DNA of 12,540 nt from an uncultured Neomegalonema sp. (GCA_937927905.1 CALFWP010000023.1:1-12540); one strand, 5' to 3'. Shown: positions 1 to 7,225, counted from the stretch's first letter. The notes: generated from the sequence alone by a model not told the origin. Program-made: numbers and translations.

Positions 1-78
1 GGCAGAGTGGTCAAATGCAACGGACTGTAACTCCGTCAGGGTAACCTTACGCTGGTTCGAATCCAGCCCCCTCCACCA
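1..78 (+). tRNA. tRNA-Tyr (anticodon GTA), 5' end cut by the window
   Basis: The anticodon arm is ACGGA-CTGTAAC-TCCGT (20-36), with anticodon GTA at 27-29. A long class II variable arm follows (37-50), as expected for bacterial tRNA-Tyr. The T arm is GCTGG-TTCGAAT-CCAGC (51-67), and the 3' acceptor strand CCCCTCC (68-74) is followed by A and an encoded CCA (76-78). About eight bases, the 5' acceptor strand and position 8, lie before the window. Downstream, an AT-rich 6-bp hairpin (81-96) has no T-run, so no terminator is called. The gene converges on the TolC-type gene. Confidence 0.96.
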
Positions 79-130
79 CTTAATCTTCCCAGATTACCGT
101 ATTATAAGAGCTTAATGAAGTTCCGGAAAT

Positions 131-1567
131 TCAGGGACGCCAGGGAAAACGCCAGGCCGTCACTGTATCCAGCTCATAACCATAACTTACCTGCGGAATC
201 CATGCATTCGGATTTGCCGAGGCATCCTGTACCGGTTCTATATTCAGGCTGTTCGGATCCAAACGCCCCATCGCCGCCAGCAGGGAATACAAAGACACAT
301 TGAGATTGCGCATGGCCTGTACAAGCTCGATTTGAGCCGTCAACAATTCTGCCTCGGCATTCAATACCTCGATCGTATCCCGTGATCCGACGCGCAACTC
401 TTCGCTGACACCCTCAAACGCTATACGGGCCGCACGGACCCGCAATTTACCGGACTCAATCGTAGCACGGGCTGTCACGAGCATCTGCCAAGTCACATTG
501 ACGTTTTGCTGAACCGTCCGCACTGCTTCATGGTACTGGGCACGGGCTTGGCTCGCATTGTGCCGGGCCTGCCTGACCTGTGCATCAACAAGACCACCCT
601 GGTAAACCGGTGCATTAATAGTTAGCGTCACATTGACCGAGGCACTGCGTGTATCATCACTGTCGCTTGAAAACAGGCTTTCGCCGATGATGCTGTCCGA
701 CAGGTTCCCGGTAAGTGACCCTTGCAGATCAACTGTAGGCAGTTTTCCTGCGATTGCGGCACGGATTGCGTAAACAGCGGCGCGTTCACTTGCACGGGCG
801 GCACGAATCGTCGGCTGATTAGCCACTGCATCACTTTCTGCAGCATCCAATGTTTCAGGGACATTCGGGAAAAACTTCGGCGGTGTAAGCTGCGTGGGCA
901 ACCGGCCGACGACATTGCGGTAATTGGCGGCACTGATACGCAGTGCGCCCTCGGCCTGGATCAGGCTGGCATTCGCTGCGGCAACACGCGATTCCGATTG
1001 GGCCACATCGGTTAGCGTCACTTCACCAACCTCGAAGCGCACCTTACTGGCCTGAAATTCTTTCTGCAGATTTTGCAGGTTAATGCGGGTCAGATCCCGG
1101 ATTTCCCTGTCGCGTAGAACATCAAAAAACGCTTGCACAGCAGAAAGGAGCGTCTGCTGCTCTGTCGAATTCAATGTTGCATAGGCCGCCTGAACATTTG
1201 CCTCCGCCTGACTTACCTGGTTTGCCGTCTGACCACCGTCATAAACATTGTATTGACCAATGACACTACCGCTTAAAGGGCGCGATGAACTGTCCCCTAG
1301 AAAAATACTGTTACTCGAAATCAGGCGCTGATTTATGGTTTGCTGTGCCTGCAATGCGAGTGTCGGCAGAAACCCCGCTCTTGCAATCGGCACTGTCTCA
1401 CCGAGCGCACGTAAATTCGCCCTTGCCGCTTCAACAGACGGATTAAAGTAATAGGCATCGCGTAAAGCGTCATAAAGTGTTTCCGCACGTGCAGGCATAC
1501 AGGCGACAATCAGCATTGAAGCCGGAAGTACCCGCTTTATGAATCTGCTTTTATATCTTTGTGTCAT
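131..1567 (-). CDS. TolC-family outer membrane channel (type I secretion/efflux)
   Basis: The 478-residue product is an outer membrane protein of the TolC/OEP family, the trimeric duct that joins inner-membrane ABC or RND pumps to the outside. Known TolC-like features are visible: a mature start ETLYDALRDAYYFNPSVEAA, two similar alpha-helical/beta OEP halves, and the DLTRINLQNLQKEF and FEVGEVTLTDVAQSES stretches, which are answered in the second half by FEGVSEELRVGSRDTIEVLNAEAEL. A signal peptide is clear, basic then hydrophobic, with likely cleavage after ARA (residue 28). A lipobox-like IVAC at 20-23 makes lipoprotein processing a less likely alternative. I chose the ATG at 1567 because the longer frame starts with TTG at 1612 and would put 15 extra residues before the signal peptide while overlapping the upstream gene. 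The ribosome site is weak (GGA about 9 bases upstream). It lies 34 bases after the OmpA-like gene, probably in one transcript. No inner-membrane pump gene is in the window, so the transported substrate is unknown. Confidence 0.93.
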   Translation of the reverse strand: MTQRYKSRFIKRVLPASMLIVACMPARAETLYDALRDAYYFNPSVEAARANLRALGETVPIARAGFLPTLALQAQQTINQRLISSNSIFLGDSSSRPLSGSVIGQYNVYDGGQTANQVSQAEANVQAAYATLNSTEQQTLLSAVQAFFDVLRDREIRDLTRINLQNLQKEFQASKVRFEVGEVTLTDVAQSESRVAAANASLIQAEGALRISAANYRNVVGRLPTQLTPPKFFPNVPETLDAAESDAVANQPTIRAARASERAAVYAIRAAIAGKLPTVDLQGSLTGNLSDSIIGESLFSSDSDDTRSASVNVTLTINAPVYQGGLVDAQVRQARHNASQARAQYHEAVRTVQQNVNVTWQMLVTARATIESGKLRVRAARIAFEGVSEELRVGSRDTIEVLNAEAELLTAQIELVQAMRNLNVSLYSLLAAMGRLDPNSLNIEPVQDASANPNAWIPQVSYGYELDTVTAWRFPWRP

Positions 1568-1601
1568 GCCCTGAATCCATTCAGTAATACCGTGCCGAGC
1601 A

Positions 1602-2594
1602 TTAATTACCAATCAGCAAAGGATCGTTAATCCGGGCATTATCCAGCACAGGATCTGTCAGCAAAGGATCGTCAAGAAGCGGATCCCGGGACGGGATAGA
1701 ATCCAACACCGGGTCATTCAATAAATCATCGATCGATGTCTGACTCTGACCGGGAACGCCGAAATCCGCCACCGGAGAAGAGCCGAAATCCTGATTTGCG
1801 GAAAAATCAGCGGCAGAACCGTCACGCGGATCAAGGATTGTCACTGCACGCCGGTTACGGCTCCATGCGGCATCGTTTGACCCAACGACATCCGGACGCT
1901 CCTTGCCGAAAGATACTTTGCGGACGCGATCCGCAGCAATACCCAATCCGGTAAAGTAACCGCGCACGGCACTAGCTCTGCGCTCACCAAGTGCAAGATT
2001 ATATTCCCGCGTGCCACGTTCATCAGTATGACCCTCAACGATCACATTGACATCGGTATGAACGTTTAACCATGCCGCCTGTTTACGTAAAACCTCACGC
2101 GCAGCAGCGTTCAGCTGCGAACTGTCCGTGCCGAAGTAAACCGTACCTCCGATATCGGAATCAAAAAATTCGGTCGTCCCATTATCCGCAGCGAATGTAA
2201 TGCCGGATGCAAGTGCTGTTTCATTTGCCAGGTCAAGGCCCGTGGCCTCAAGCACAGTCTGATCTTCAAGGCTCAGATCGGACAACGAGGTATCTACTGA
2301 AAGTCTGTTATCCGCAAAAGGACCGGAATCATCAATCGTGATTTGTTCCGTGGTGCCGAAGACGCCTTTACTTTCTTTAACCGCGTCTGCATTCGTACGG
2401 CCCTCAAAGAAACCACCACTGGGCCTGGCCGGACCAAAACTGGTGTCCACATCAACGGATGTCGGGTTGGCAACAGTTTCGACTACATTTTGCCTGATTA
2501 AGTCAGAAACGGAGGACACTTGAGAACATCCGGCAGTTATGGATGCAATCAGCATTGCAGCGCCGCCAATACGGAAACCTGAATTGCCAAACAT
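1602..2594 (-). CDS. OmpA/Pal-like peptidoglycan-binding lipoprotein with DP[LV]L-repeat tail
   Basis: The 330-residue product begins with a lipoprotein signal (hydrophobic stretch ending TAGC, Cys23, followed by Ser, which suits outer-membrane sorting). Residues ~24-150 match nothing I recognise and are rich in Asp, Ser and Thr. Residues ~150-258 are an OmpA C-terminal domain close to Pal: GGTVYFGTDSSQL, VEGHTDERGTREYNLALGER and SRNRRAVTIL, with the Asp and Arg positions that bind diaminopimelate in the family. It is much longer than a normal Pal (~170 residues). After the domain comes a ~70-residue acidic tail in which Asp-Pro-(Leu/Val)-Leu occurs five times, at residues 294, 304, 309, 314 and 324. 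The start ATG at 2594 has AGAGG 9 bases upstream. A TolC-type gene follows on the same strand, suggesting a shared envelope role. It could be the organism's Pal, but no tol genes are nearby to support that. Confidence 0.9.
   Translation of the reverse strand: MFGNSGFRIGGAAMLIASITAGCSQVSSVSDLIRQNVVETVANPTSVDVDTSFGPARPSGGFFEGRTNADAVKESKGVFGTTEQITIDDSGPFADNRLSVDTSLSDLSLEDQTVLEATGLDLANETALASGITFAADNGTTEFFDSDIGGTVYFGTDSSQLNAAAREVLRKQAAWLNVHTDVNVIVEGHTDERGTREYNLALGERRASAVRGYFTGLGIAADRVRKVSFGKERPDVVGSNDAAWSRNRRAVTILDPRDGSAADFSANQDFGSSPVADFGVPGQSQTSIDDLLNDPVLDSIPSRDPLLDDPLLTDPVLDNARINDPLLIGN
1613..1672. repeat. 15-bp direct repeat in the lipoprotein 3' end
   Basis: TCAGCAAAGGATCGT occurs exactly at 1613-1627 and at 1658-1672, 45 bases (15 codons) apart and in frame. 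It encodes two of the DPLL units in the C-terminal tail of the OmpA-like lipoprotein. The nucleotide identity suggests recent duplication rather than convergence of the protein motif. Confidence 0.85.
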
Positions 2595-2831
2595 AACGTT
2601 ATGCCTCTGACTTGAAACTTCGACGCACTATCGATCCGAAGATATTTCTATAACGAGTAAGTCTATCGCAACCATTAAATTGACAGTGTATACCTCGGAA
2701 AGACAACAATACACTCCGTCTCCATTTATAAAATTCAAAAAACCGGACCTTAAAATTAGACGTAAAAAAATTAATTTTTAAATACATGGGGAATATATCC
2801 AAATACAAAAAAAGTATTTTCAAACTTCCAA
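2595..2831. other. AT-rich intergenic gap, no convincing gene
   Basis: This 237-base stretch between the OmpA-like gene and the VOC gene is clearly more AT-rich than its surroundings, with A runs near 2766 and 2808. A 78-codon minus-strand frame spans it (2599-2835), but its product is Phe/Lys/Arg-rich and resembles translated AT-rich spacer rather than a protein. The region should hold the promoter of the lipoprotein gene on the minus strand. I see no promoter good enough to call and no terminator for the VOC gene. Confidence 0.6.
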
Positions 2832-3203
2832 TCAAGAAACTGACAGTTCAATTAAGTTATCGTCAGGGTCACGAATATACACAGATCTTATGACCCCGGT
2901 CGCACCGGTTCGATCTACCGGGCCTTCTTCAATGATCACATTTTCATGATTGAGTTTTTCAACAGCATCCTCAAGTGTCGTTGCAATCAGAAAACAAAAG
3001 TCGGCACTGCCGGGCGTTGCACGTGCAGCGCAAGGCGCAAATTCGTTTCCGGCGACATGTAAATTAATTTTTTGTGCACCAAAACGCACAGCATGCCGAC
3101 CATTATAGCTGATATGCTGCATATCCAGCACACGGGTATAAAAATCCACAGATGCCTCAAGGTCACTGACCGTCAGAACAAAATGATCAAGGCCCAAAAT
3201 CAT
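2832..3203 (-). CDS. VOC/glyoxalase-fold small protein
   Basis: The 123-residue product from the ATG at 3203 is a single-domain member of the vicinal oxygen chelate superfamily (glyoxalase I, fosfomycin resistance proteins, extradiol dioxygenases). Visible family marks are LDHFVLTVSDLEASVDFYTR at the N-terminus, with a metal-ligand His, YIRDPDDNLIELS at the C-terminus, with a metal-ligand Glu, and NLHV in the middle. It looks closest to the glyoxalase-domain-containing-5 type, whose substrate is not settled. A good ribosome site GGAGG (3214-3218) lies 4 bases from a GTG at 3209 and 10 bases from the ATG at 3203, so the product may carry two more residues. The frame stays open to 3257, but that extension (MCSVRRTQCADYTGGN) precedes the ribosome site and does not look like protein. 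It is divergent from hisS and alone on its strand. Metal-dependent lyase or isomerase activity is inferred from family only. Confidence 0.88.
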   Translation of the reverse strand: MILGLDHFVLTVSDLEASVDFYTRVLDMQHISYNGRHAVRFGAQKINLHVAGNEFAPCAARATPGSADFCFLIATTLEDAVEKLNHENVIIEEGPVDRTGATGVIRSVYIRDPDDNLIELSVS

Positions 3204-3213
3204 GATCACATTG

Positions 3214-3218
3214 CCTCC
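3214..3218 (-). promoter_or_regulatory. Shine-Dalgarno site of the VOC gene
   Basis: Minus-strand GGAGG is the best ribosome site in this stretch. It limits the start to the GTG at 3209 or the ATG at 3203 and argues against the longer reading from 3257. Confidence 0.6.
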
Positions 3219-3374
3219 GGTATAATCCGCACACTGCGTTCTTCGTACAGAGCACACGTTAACAAAAATTATCTGATGTTAAATATTTAAGCCTTTTTCA
3301 TGGCAAACCCCTATCCGGCAAAGTAAAAGCGGGCGCACTTAATGCATGTATGACAAGCACTATCCTTGCAGCGC

Positions 3375-3400
3375 GGCGTTGCGGCGTTTAGGACAACGCC
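3375..3400 (+). promoter_or_regulatory. Alternative hairpins in the hisS leader
   Basis: A direct repeat GGCGTT (3375-3380 and 3383-3388) faces one inverse arm, CAACGCC (3394-3400). The first copy pairs as GGCGTTG/CAACGCC (7 bp, 12-base loop). The second pairs as GGCGTT/AACGCC (6 bp, 6-base loop). The two pairings exclude each other. The structure ends 21 bases before the hisS ATG, whose own ribosome site is poor (GGA at 3414-3416). A role in hisS translation or transcript stability is possible. No T-run follows, so it is not a standard attenuator. Confidence 0.35.
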
Positions 3401-3421
3401 ACAAAGTACGGATGGACCGGT

Positions 3422-4906
3422 ATGGCGAAAAAAGTAAAAAAACAGCCGCGCCCCAAGGCGGCGGCCCCGCGCGGGTTTCGGGACAGCTTCGGAGCAGAAG
3501 TTGAGGCCCGCCGTGCAATGCTGGGCAAAATTGCCGAGGTCTATCATGCTTACGGCTTTGACCCGCTGGAGACTTCGGCCATCGAAACCGTCGAGGCGCT
3601 GGGCAAGTTCCTGCCCGATGTGGACCGGCCCAATGAAGGGGTATTCGGGTTTCAGGATGATGACGAAAGCTGGATTGCCCTGCGCTATGACCTGACTGCG
3701 CCGCTGGCAAGGGTGGCGGCGCAATACCGCCTTGATCTGCCTTCGCCGTACCGCCGCTATGCCATGGGCCCGGTCTGGCGCAATGAAAAGCCCGGCCCGG
3801 GACGCTTTCGCGAGTTCTGGCAATGTGATGCCGATACGGTGGGCACCTCGACCGTAGCCGCGGATGCGGAGATTTGCGGGATGCTCGCGGCGGCGCTGGA
3901 ACATGCCGGAATTGCCCGGGATCAATTTCTGGTGCGGGTCAATAATCGCAAGGTCATGAACGGCGTGCTGGAAACCGCCGGACTTATGGGTGAAGCGCTT
4001 GCGGGACAGCGCGGCATCACTATGCGTGCGATTGATAAGCTGGACCGGCTAGGCGAAAATGGTGTGCGCGCTTTGCTCGGCGAAGGGCGCAAAGATGAAA
4101 GCGGCGCTTTTACCGAGGGAGCCGGACTTACCGCTGAACAGGCCGATATTATAATGGGCTTCGTCAATGCCGAACGTGCGGACGGGGCGGCAACCTGCGC
4201 CCGCCTGCGGGAGCTGGTCGGCACCTCAGAGGCCGGTGCCGAAGGCGTCAATGAACTGGAAGAGATTGCTACTTTGCTGGAGGCACAGGGTTACGGCTCC
4301 GACCGGATAAAGATTGACCCTTCCGTGGTGCGGGGCCTGGGCTATTACACCGGTCCGGTTTACGAGGCCGAGCTGACCTTTGAAATCACGGATGAAAAAG
4401 GGCAAAAGCGCCAATTCGGTTCGGTCGCGGGCGGCGGGCGTTATGATGATCTGGTCATGCGCTTTACAGGACAGCGGACACCGGCAACGGGTGTCTCCAT
4501 AGGGGTGGATCGTCTGCTGGCTGCGCTGTCGGCAAAGGGGCGGCTTGATACATCACAGGCACAGGGTCCGGTCGTCATCCTGGCGCTCGACCGCGACCGG
4601 ATGGCACAGTATCAATCGATGTGCGCTGATCTGCGCAATGCCGGTATCCGCTCCGAAGTCTTTATGGGCGGCGGCACCAATATGGGCAAACAATTGAAAT
4701 ATGCCGATAAGCGCGCTGCACCACTGGCGATTATAGAGGGCGGCGACGAGGCGGAACGCGGTGTTGTTCAGATCAAGGACCTTGTCCTTGGCGCAAAGCT
4801 TGCCTCCGAAATCGAATCCAACGAGGAATGGAAGTCGCAACCGGCACAGCGGGAAATTCCGCGCGGTAACCTGGTGGCGGCTGTTCAGGAGATGCTTGCA
4901 CGATGA
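3422..4906 (+). CDS. hisS: Histidine-tRNA ligase (HisRS)
   Basis: The 494-residue class II synthetase activates histidine with ATP and charges tRNA-His in the cytoplasm. The catalytic core shows APRGFRD at the start, RYDLTAPLAR (88-97), motif 2 GPVWRNEKPGPGRFREFWQ with Arg120, the histidine-specific RGLGYYTG (304-311) and motif 3 GVSIGVDRLL (357-366). Residues ~385-494 are the alpha/beta anticodon-binding domain. The overall form (basic MAKK start, FLPDVDRPNEGVFGFQ) matches the HisRS of Rhodobacterales and relatives rather than the ~424-residue E. coli type. Alphaproteobacterial HisRS of this group is known to charge a tRNA-His lacking the extra G-1, which cannot be tested here because no tRNA-His is in the window. 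It is the first gene of a three-gene operon, and its stop overlaps the hisZ start (ATGA at 4903). The start ATG has only a weak GGA ribosome site. Confidence 0.97.
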   Translation: MAKKVKKQPRPKAAAPRGFRDSFGAEVEARRAMLGKIAEVYHAYGFDPLETSAIETVEALGKFLPDVDRPNEGVFGFQDDDESWIALRYDLTAPLARVAAQYRLDLPSPYRRYAMGPVWRNEKPGPGRFREFWQCDADTVGTSTVAADAEICGMLAAALEHAGIARDQFLVRVNNRKVMNGVLETAGLMGEALAGQRGITMRAIDKLDRLGENGVRALLGEGRKDESGAFTEGAGLTAEQADIIMGFVNAERADGAATCARLRELVGTSEAGAEGVNELEEIATLLEAQGYGSDRIKIDPSVVRGLGYYTGPVYEAELTFEITDEKGQKRQFGSVAGGGRYDDLVMRFTGQRTPATGVSIGVDRLLAALSAKGRLDTSQAQGPVVILALDRDRMAQYQSMCADLRNAGIRSEVFMGGGTNMGKQLKYADKRAAPLAIIEGGDEAERGVVQIKDLVLGAKLASEIESNEEWKSQPAQREIPRGNLVAAVQEMLAR

Positions 4907-6099
4907 ATGCCGTTTCACGGGATTACGGCGGGGAAACTCTAAGCCGTTTGCAAAGCCTGTGCGATGCGGGCAATGCGGTGTTTTCTGAAGCGGGCTTCAC
5001 AGTAATCGGTCCCGGCACCGTTCTGGAGGCGGAAAACCTGCTGGATCTTTACGGCGAGGATGTGCGTGCCCGCGCCTTCGTTTTTGATATCGGCGGAGGC
5101 AAAGACCTTTGCCTGCGACCTGATCTCACACTGCCGATCTGCCGCCATCACCTCAGTACATGCGGCAAAGACGGCAAATACATTGCCTCGGGCCCGGTCT
5201 ACCGGAAGCCGTCGGAAGGCGAGGTAAGGCCGGTGGAATTCGTCCAAATCGGTTGCGAGTGGTTCGGTGCGGATGACCCCACCGAAGCCGACGCACGCAT
5301 TCTCTGTCACGTCAGGGATGCGGTGAATGCAATGGGTGTTACAGAATTTACAATTGAAACCGGAGACCTAGGTGTTCTGTTCGCCCTGATTGACGCCGCC
5401 CAAATTCCCGACCGCTGGCGTGCAAGATTAAAGCGCCATGTCTGGCGGCCTTCACGTTTTGCGGCCTTGCTTAAGGATTATGCCAGCATAGACGCGCAGG
5501 ACCCCGGGCGTCACGCCCTGCTCAAGGCACTCGGCTCTTTGGGGCCGGATGATGCGCGTGCGGCGGTCGAGCGGATGCTGGCCTTGTCCGAGACAACCCA
5601 TGTCGGCCTCAGAAGTCCCGAGGAAATTGCGGCACGTTTTCTGGAGCAGGCCCGGGATGCAAAGGAAAGACCGCTATCCGGCGATATTGTTGCGGCCGTC
5701 GAAACCGCTGCCGGTCTGAGCGCTACACCGGATAAAGCGCTAATGCAGTTACGTGATTTATCCGCCGGTGCAGGCATTGACATCACAGAGGCCCTGGACC
5801 GGTTTGAAGCGAGGTTGGAACACCTTCAAAAATCCGGTTTTGACCTGTCATCCATGCGATTTGACGGCGAATTCGGACGTAATCTGGAATATTATGACGG
5901 CTTTGTCTTTGAGCTTTATGTGCCCGGTATCGCAAGTCGTCATGGACGCAGAGCCGCACAAATTGCCGGAGGCGGACGGTATGACGGATTGCTGAATGCA
6001 TCTGCGAAAGCCTTCGGCGGCAATCCGGTCAACAGTTCCGCCGTTGGTGCGGCTATACGGCCTGAAACGATACTGTCCATTACGGAAGGCGCAACATGA
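4903..6099 (+). CDS. hisZ: ATP phosphoribosyltransferase regulatory subunit HisZ
   Basis: The 398-residue protein is a HisRS paralogue that does not charge tRNA. In the family it binds HisG in a hetero-octamer, activates it and confers histidine feedback inhibition. The class II synthetase fold is visible: LRPDLTLPICR (71-81), the motif-2-like GPVYRKPSEGEVRPVEFVQ (98-116) and the late GGGRYDGLL. The anticodon-binding domain found in HisS is absent, which separates it from a second HisRS, and the histidine loop RGLGYYTG is replaced by GRNLEYYDG. Its ATG overlaps the hisS stop and its stop overlaps the hisG start, both as ATGA, so translation of all three genes is probably coupled. It is unusual only in its partner: the hisG product next door is longer than the short HisG that normally needs HisZ. 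Confidence 0.95.
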   Translation: MNAVSRDYGGETLSRLQSLCDAGNAVFSEAGFTVIGPGTVLEAENLLDLYGEDVRARAFVFDIGGGKDLCLRPDLTLPICRHHLSTCGKDGKYIASGPVYRKPSEGEVRPVEFVQIGCEWFGADDPTEADARILCHVRDAVNAMGVTEFTIETGDLGVLFALIDAAQIPDRWRARLKRHVWRPSRFAALLKDYASIDAQDPGRHALLKALGSLGPDDARAAVERMLALSETTHVGLRSPEEIAARFLEQARDAKERPLSGDIVAAVETAAGLSATPDKALMQLRDLSAGAGIDITEALDRFEARLEHLQKSGFDLSSMRFDGEFGRNLEYYDGFVFELYVPGIASRHGRRAAQIAGGGRYDGLLNASAKAFGGNPVNSSAVGAAIRPETILSITEGAT

Positions 6100-7058
6100 C
6101 GATTTCGTTGAAGCTCGGTATTCCGTCCAAAGGACGCCTTATGGAAAATACGCTGGCTTTCTTAAAGGATGCCGGATTGAAGATCAAAGCGGGCAGCGGA
6201 CGCGAATATTCTGTCAGTTCCAGCGGGATTGACGGCATCGAAGTGGTGTTGATGCAAGCCGGAGAAATGCCTGCCGCACTCGAAAGCGGTACAATCCATC
6301 TCGGCGTGACCGGTGAAGACCTAATCCGCGAAAATCTTCGCGAAGCGGACACTGCAACAACATTGATCAAGGATATGGGTTTCGGACGGGCCGACCTGAT
6401 CGTGGCGGTTCCGAAAAGCTGGATTGATGTCGAGACAATGGGGGATCTGGACGATGCGGCGGCCTCATTCCGTGACCTGCACGGTCACGCTATGCGGGTT
6501 GCGACCAAGTACCTGAACCTGACGCGGCGGTTTTTCAGAGAACACGGCGTCGCTCATTACCGCCTTGTCAAAAGTGCAGGCGCGACCGAAGGCACCGTTG
6601 CGGCGGGCGCCGCCGAAATCATTGTTGATATCACTTCAAGCGGCGAAACCCTCAAGGCGAACCATCTGAAAATCATCTCGGATGGGCTGATCCTGCGTTC
6701 ACAGGCACAATTACGCGCATCCCGGTATGCCGATTGGAGCAAAGAAGCACTTGATGCGTTAAAAACCCTTGTGGACCGGATCGAGGCGCGCTCCGCTGCA
6801 CAGCGGCGTGTTATCCTGCAGGGAGTTTTGCCGTCCGGTACAGACGGGCTGGAGGATGCTTTGGGAGCAGTGCAGGCGTCTTTGATTTCAGCCGAGGGAA
6901 AACTGGTGATTGTCGGCACCCGCAGTGACACAGCCTATTCCGCAGCACAGATTTTACGGGATCGCGGTGCTCTACGTGTCGACAGCTCACAACTGGAAAT
7001 GCTCTACGGAGCCGGTGACGGAGAATTCAGGCGTGTGGCCGCGACCCTAACGAGCTGA
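6096..7058 (+). CDS. hisG: ATP phosphoribosyltransferase HisG with C-terminal extension
   Basis: The 320-residue enzyme joins ATP and PRPP to give phosphoribosyl-ATP, the first step of histidine synthesis. Residues 1-212 are a standard catalytic domain: GIPSKGRLMENTL (8-20), HLGVTGEDLIRE (68-79), RVATKYL (134-140) and the PRPP loop KSAGATEGTVAAGAAEI (159-175), followed by VDITSSGETLKANHLKI. A short-form HisG, the type that works with HisZ, ends near residue 215-230. This one has about 105 more residues (213-320). The segment from about 225 to 310 has the length and general pattern of the ACT-like regulatory domain of long-form HisG (compare ILRDRGALRVDSSQLEML), but the match is loose. From memory, a similar ~320-residue HisG occurs in Caulobacter. 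The start ATG lies in the overlap with the hisZ stop. It is the last gene of the operon. Confidence 0.95.
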   Translation: MTISLKLGIPSKGRLMENTLAFLKDAGLKIKAGSGREYSVSSSGIDGIEVVLMQAGEMPAALESGTIHLGVTGEDLIRENLREADTATTLIKDMGFGRADLIVAVPKSWIDVETMGDLDDAAASFRDLHGHAMRVATKYLNLTRRFFREHGVAHYRLVKSAGATEGTVAAGAAEIIVDITSSGETLKANHLKIISDGLILRSQAQLRASRYADWSKEALDALKTLVDRIEARSAAQRRVILQGVLPSGTDGLEDALGAVQASLISAEGKLVIVGTRSDTAYSAAQILRDRGALRVDSSQLEMLYGAGDGEFRRVAATLTS

Positions 7059-7099
7059 ACGCCAGCTTATGCAATAATACTTTCTGGATAAGCATTCTT

Positions 7100-7134
7100 A
7101 AAAAAATTCCGGCGCGATCCCCATCACACCGGAA
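7100..7134 (-). terminator. Intrinsic terminator of the aminotransferase gene
   Basis: Read on the minus strand, TTCCGGTGTG (7134-7125), an 8-base loop and CGCGCCGGAA (7116-7107) form a 10-bp stem with two G-T pairs, followed directly by seven T (7106-7100). On the plus strand the G-T pairs become A-C mismatches and no T-run follows, so the signal is strand-specific. It lies about 74 bases after the aminotransferase stop. Confidence 0.85.
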
Positions 7135-7154
7135 CCCGAGTTTATAAATAAGAC

Positions 7155-7192
7155 GGGCCGTAAAATACCCGGCCCAATCAGTATACTTTTTT
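7155..7192 (+). terminator. Possible terminator after hisG
   Basis: GGGCCG (7155-7160) and CGGCCC (7170-7175) form a 6-bp all-G/C stem with a 9-base loop. A run of six T (7187-7192) follows, but only after 11 bases, so this is not a textbook intrinsic terminator. It lies in the convergent gap about 97 bases after the hisG stop and could act on either strand. Confidence 0.35.
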
Positions 7193-7197
7193 ATCCG

Positions 7198-7225
7198 GCA
7201 GCGATTTTTACTCCGCAGCGATTTT
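7198..7225. repeat. Short tandem duplication at the aminotransferase stop
   Basis: GCAGCGATTTT occurs at 7198-7208 and again at 7215-7225, with a 17-base period. The second copy encodes the last residues before the aminotransferase stop, and the first lies at and just beyond the stop. It looks like a replication-slippage duplication with no evident function. Confidence 0.6.

Noticed and set aside
81..96. Hairpin TAATCT-TCCC-AGATTA after tRNA-Tyr
   Set aside because: The stem is only six mostly A/T pairs and no T-run follows on either strand, so I do not call it a terminator.
116..133. Imperfect palindrome around TTCCGGAA at the end of the TolC-type gene
   Set aside because: It has no proper loop or T-run and overlaps the stop codon; probably chance.
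2599..2835. 78-codon minus-strand frame in the AT-rich gap
   Set aside because: Composition is that of translated AT-rich spacer, there is no domain, and it abuts the VOC stop without a good ribosome site.
3279..3290. Perfect palindrome TTAAATATTTAA between the VOC gene and hisS
   Set aside because: It is a 12-base all-A/T palindrome in AT-rich spacer, expected by chance.
3311..3925. 204-codon minus-strand open frame over the start of hisS
   Set aside because: It is antisense to the highly conserved N-terminal half of hisS, its product resembles no family, and it arises from the codon bias of the real gene.
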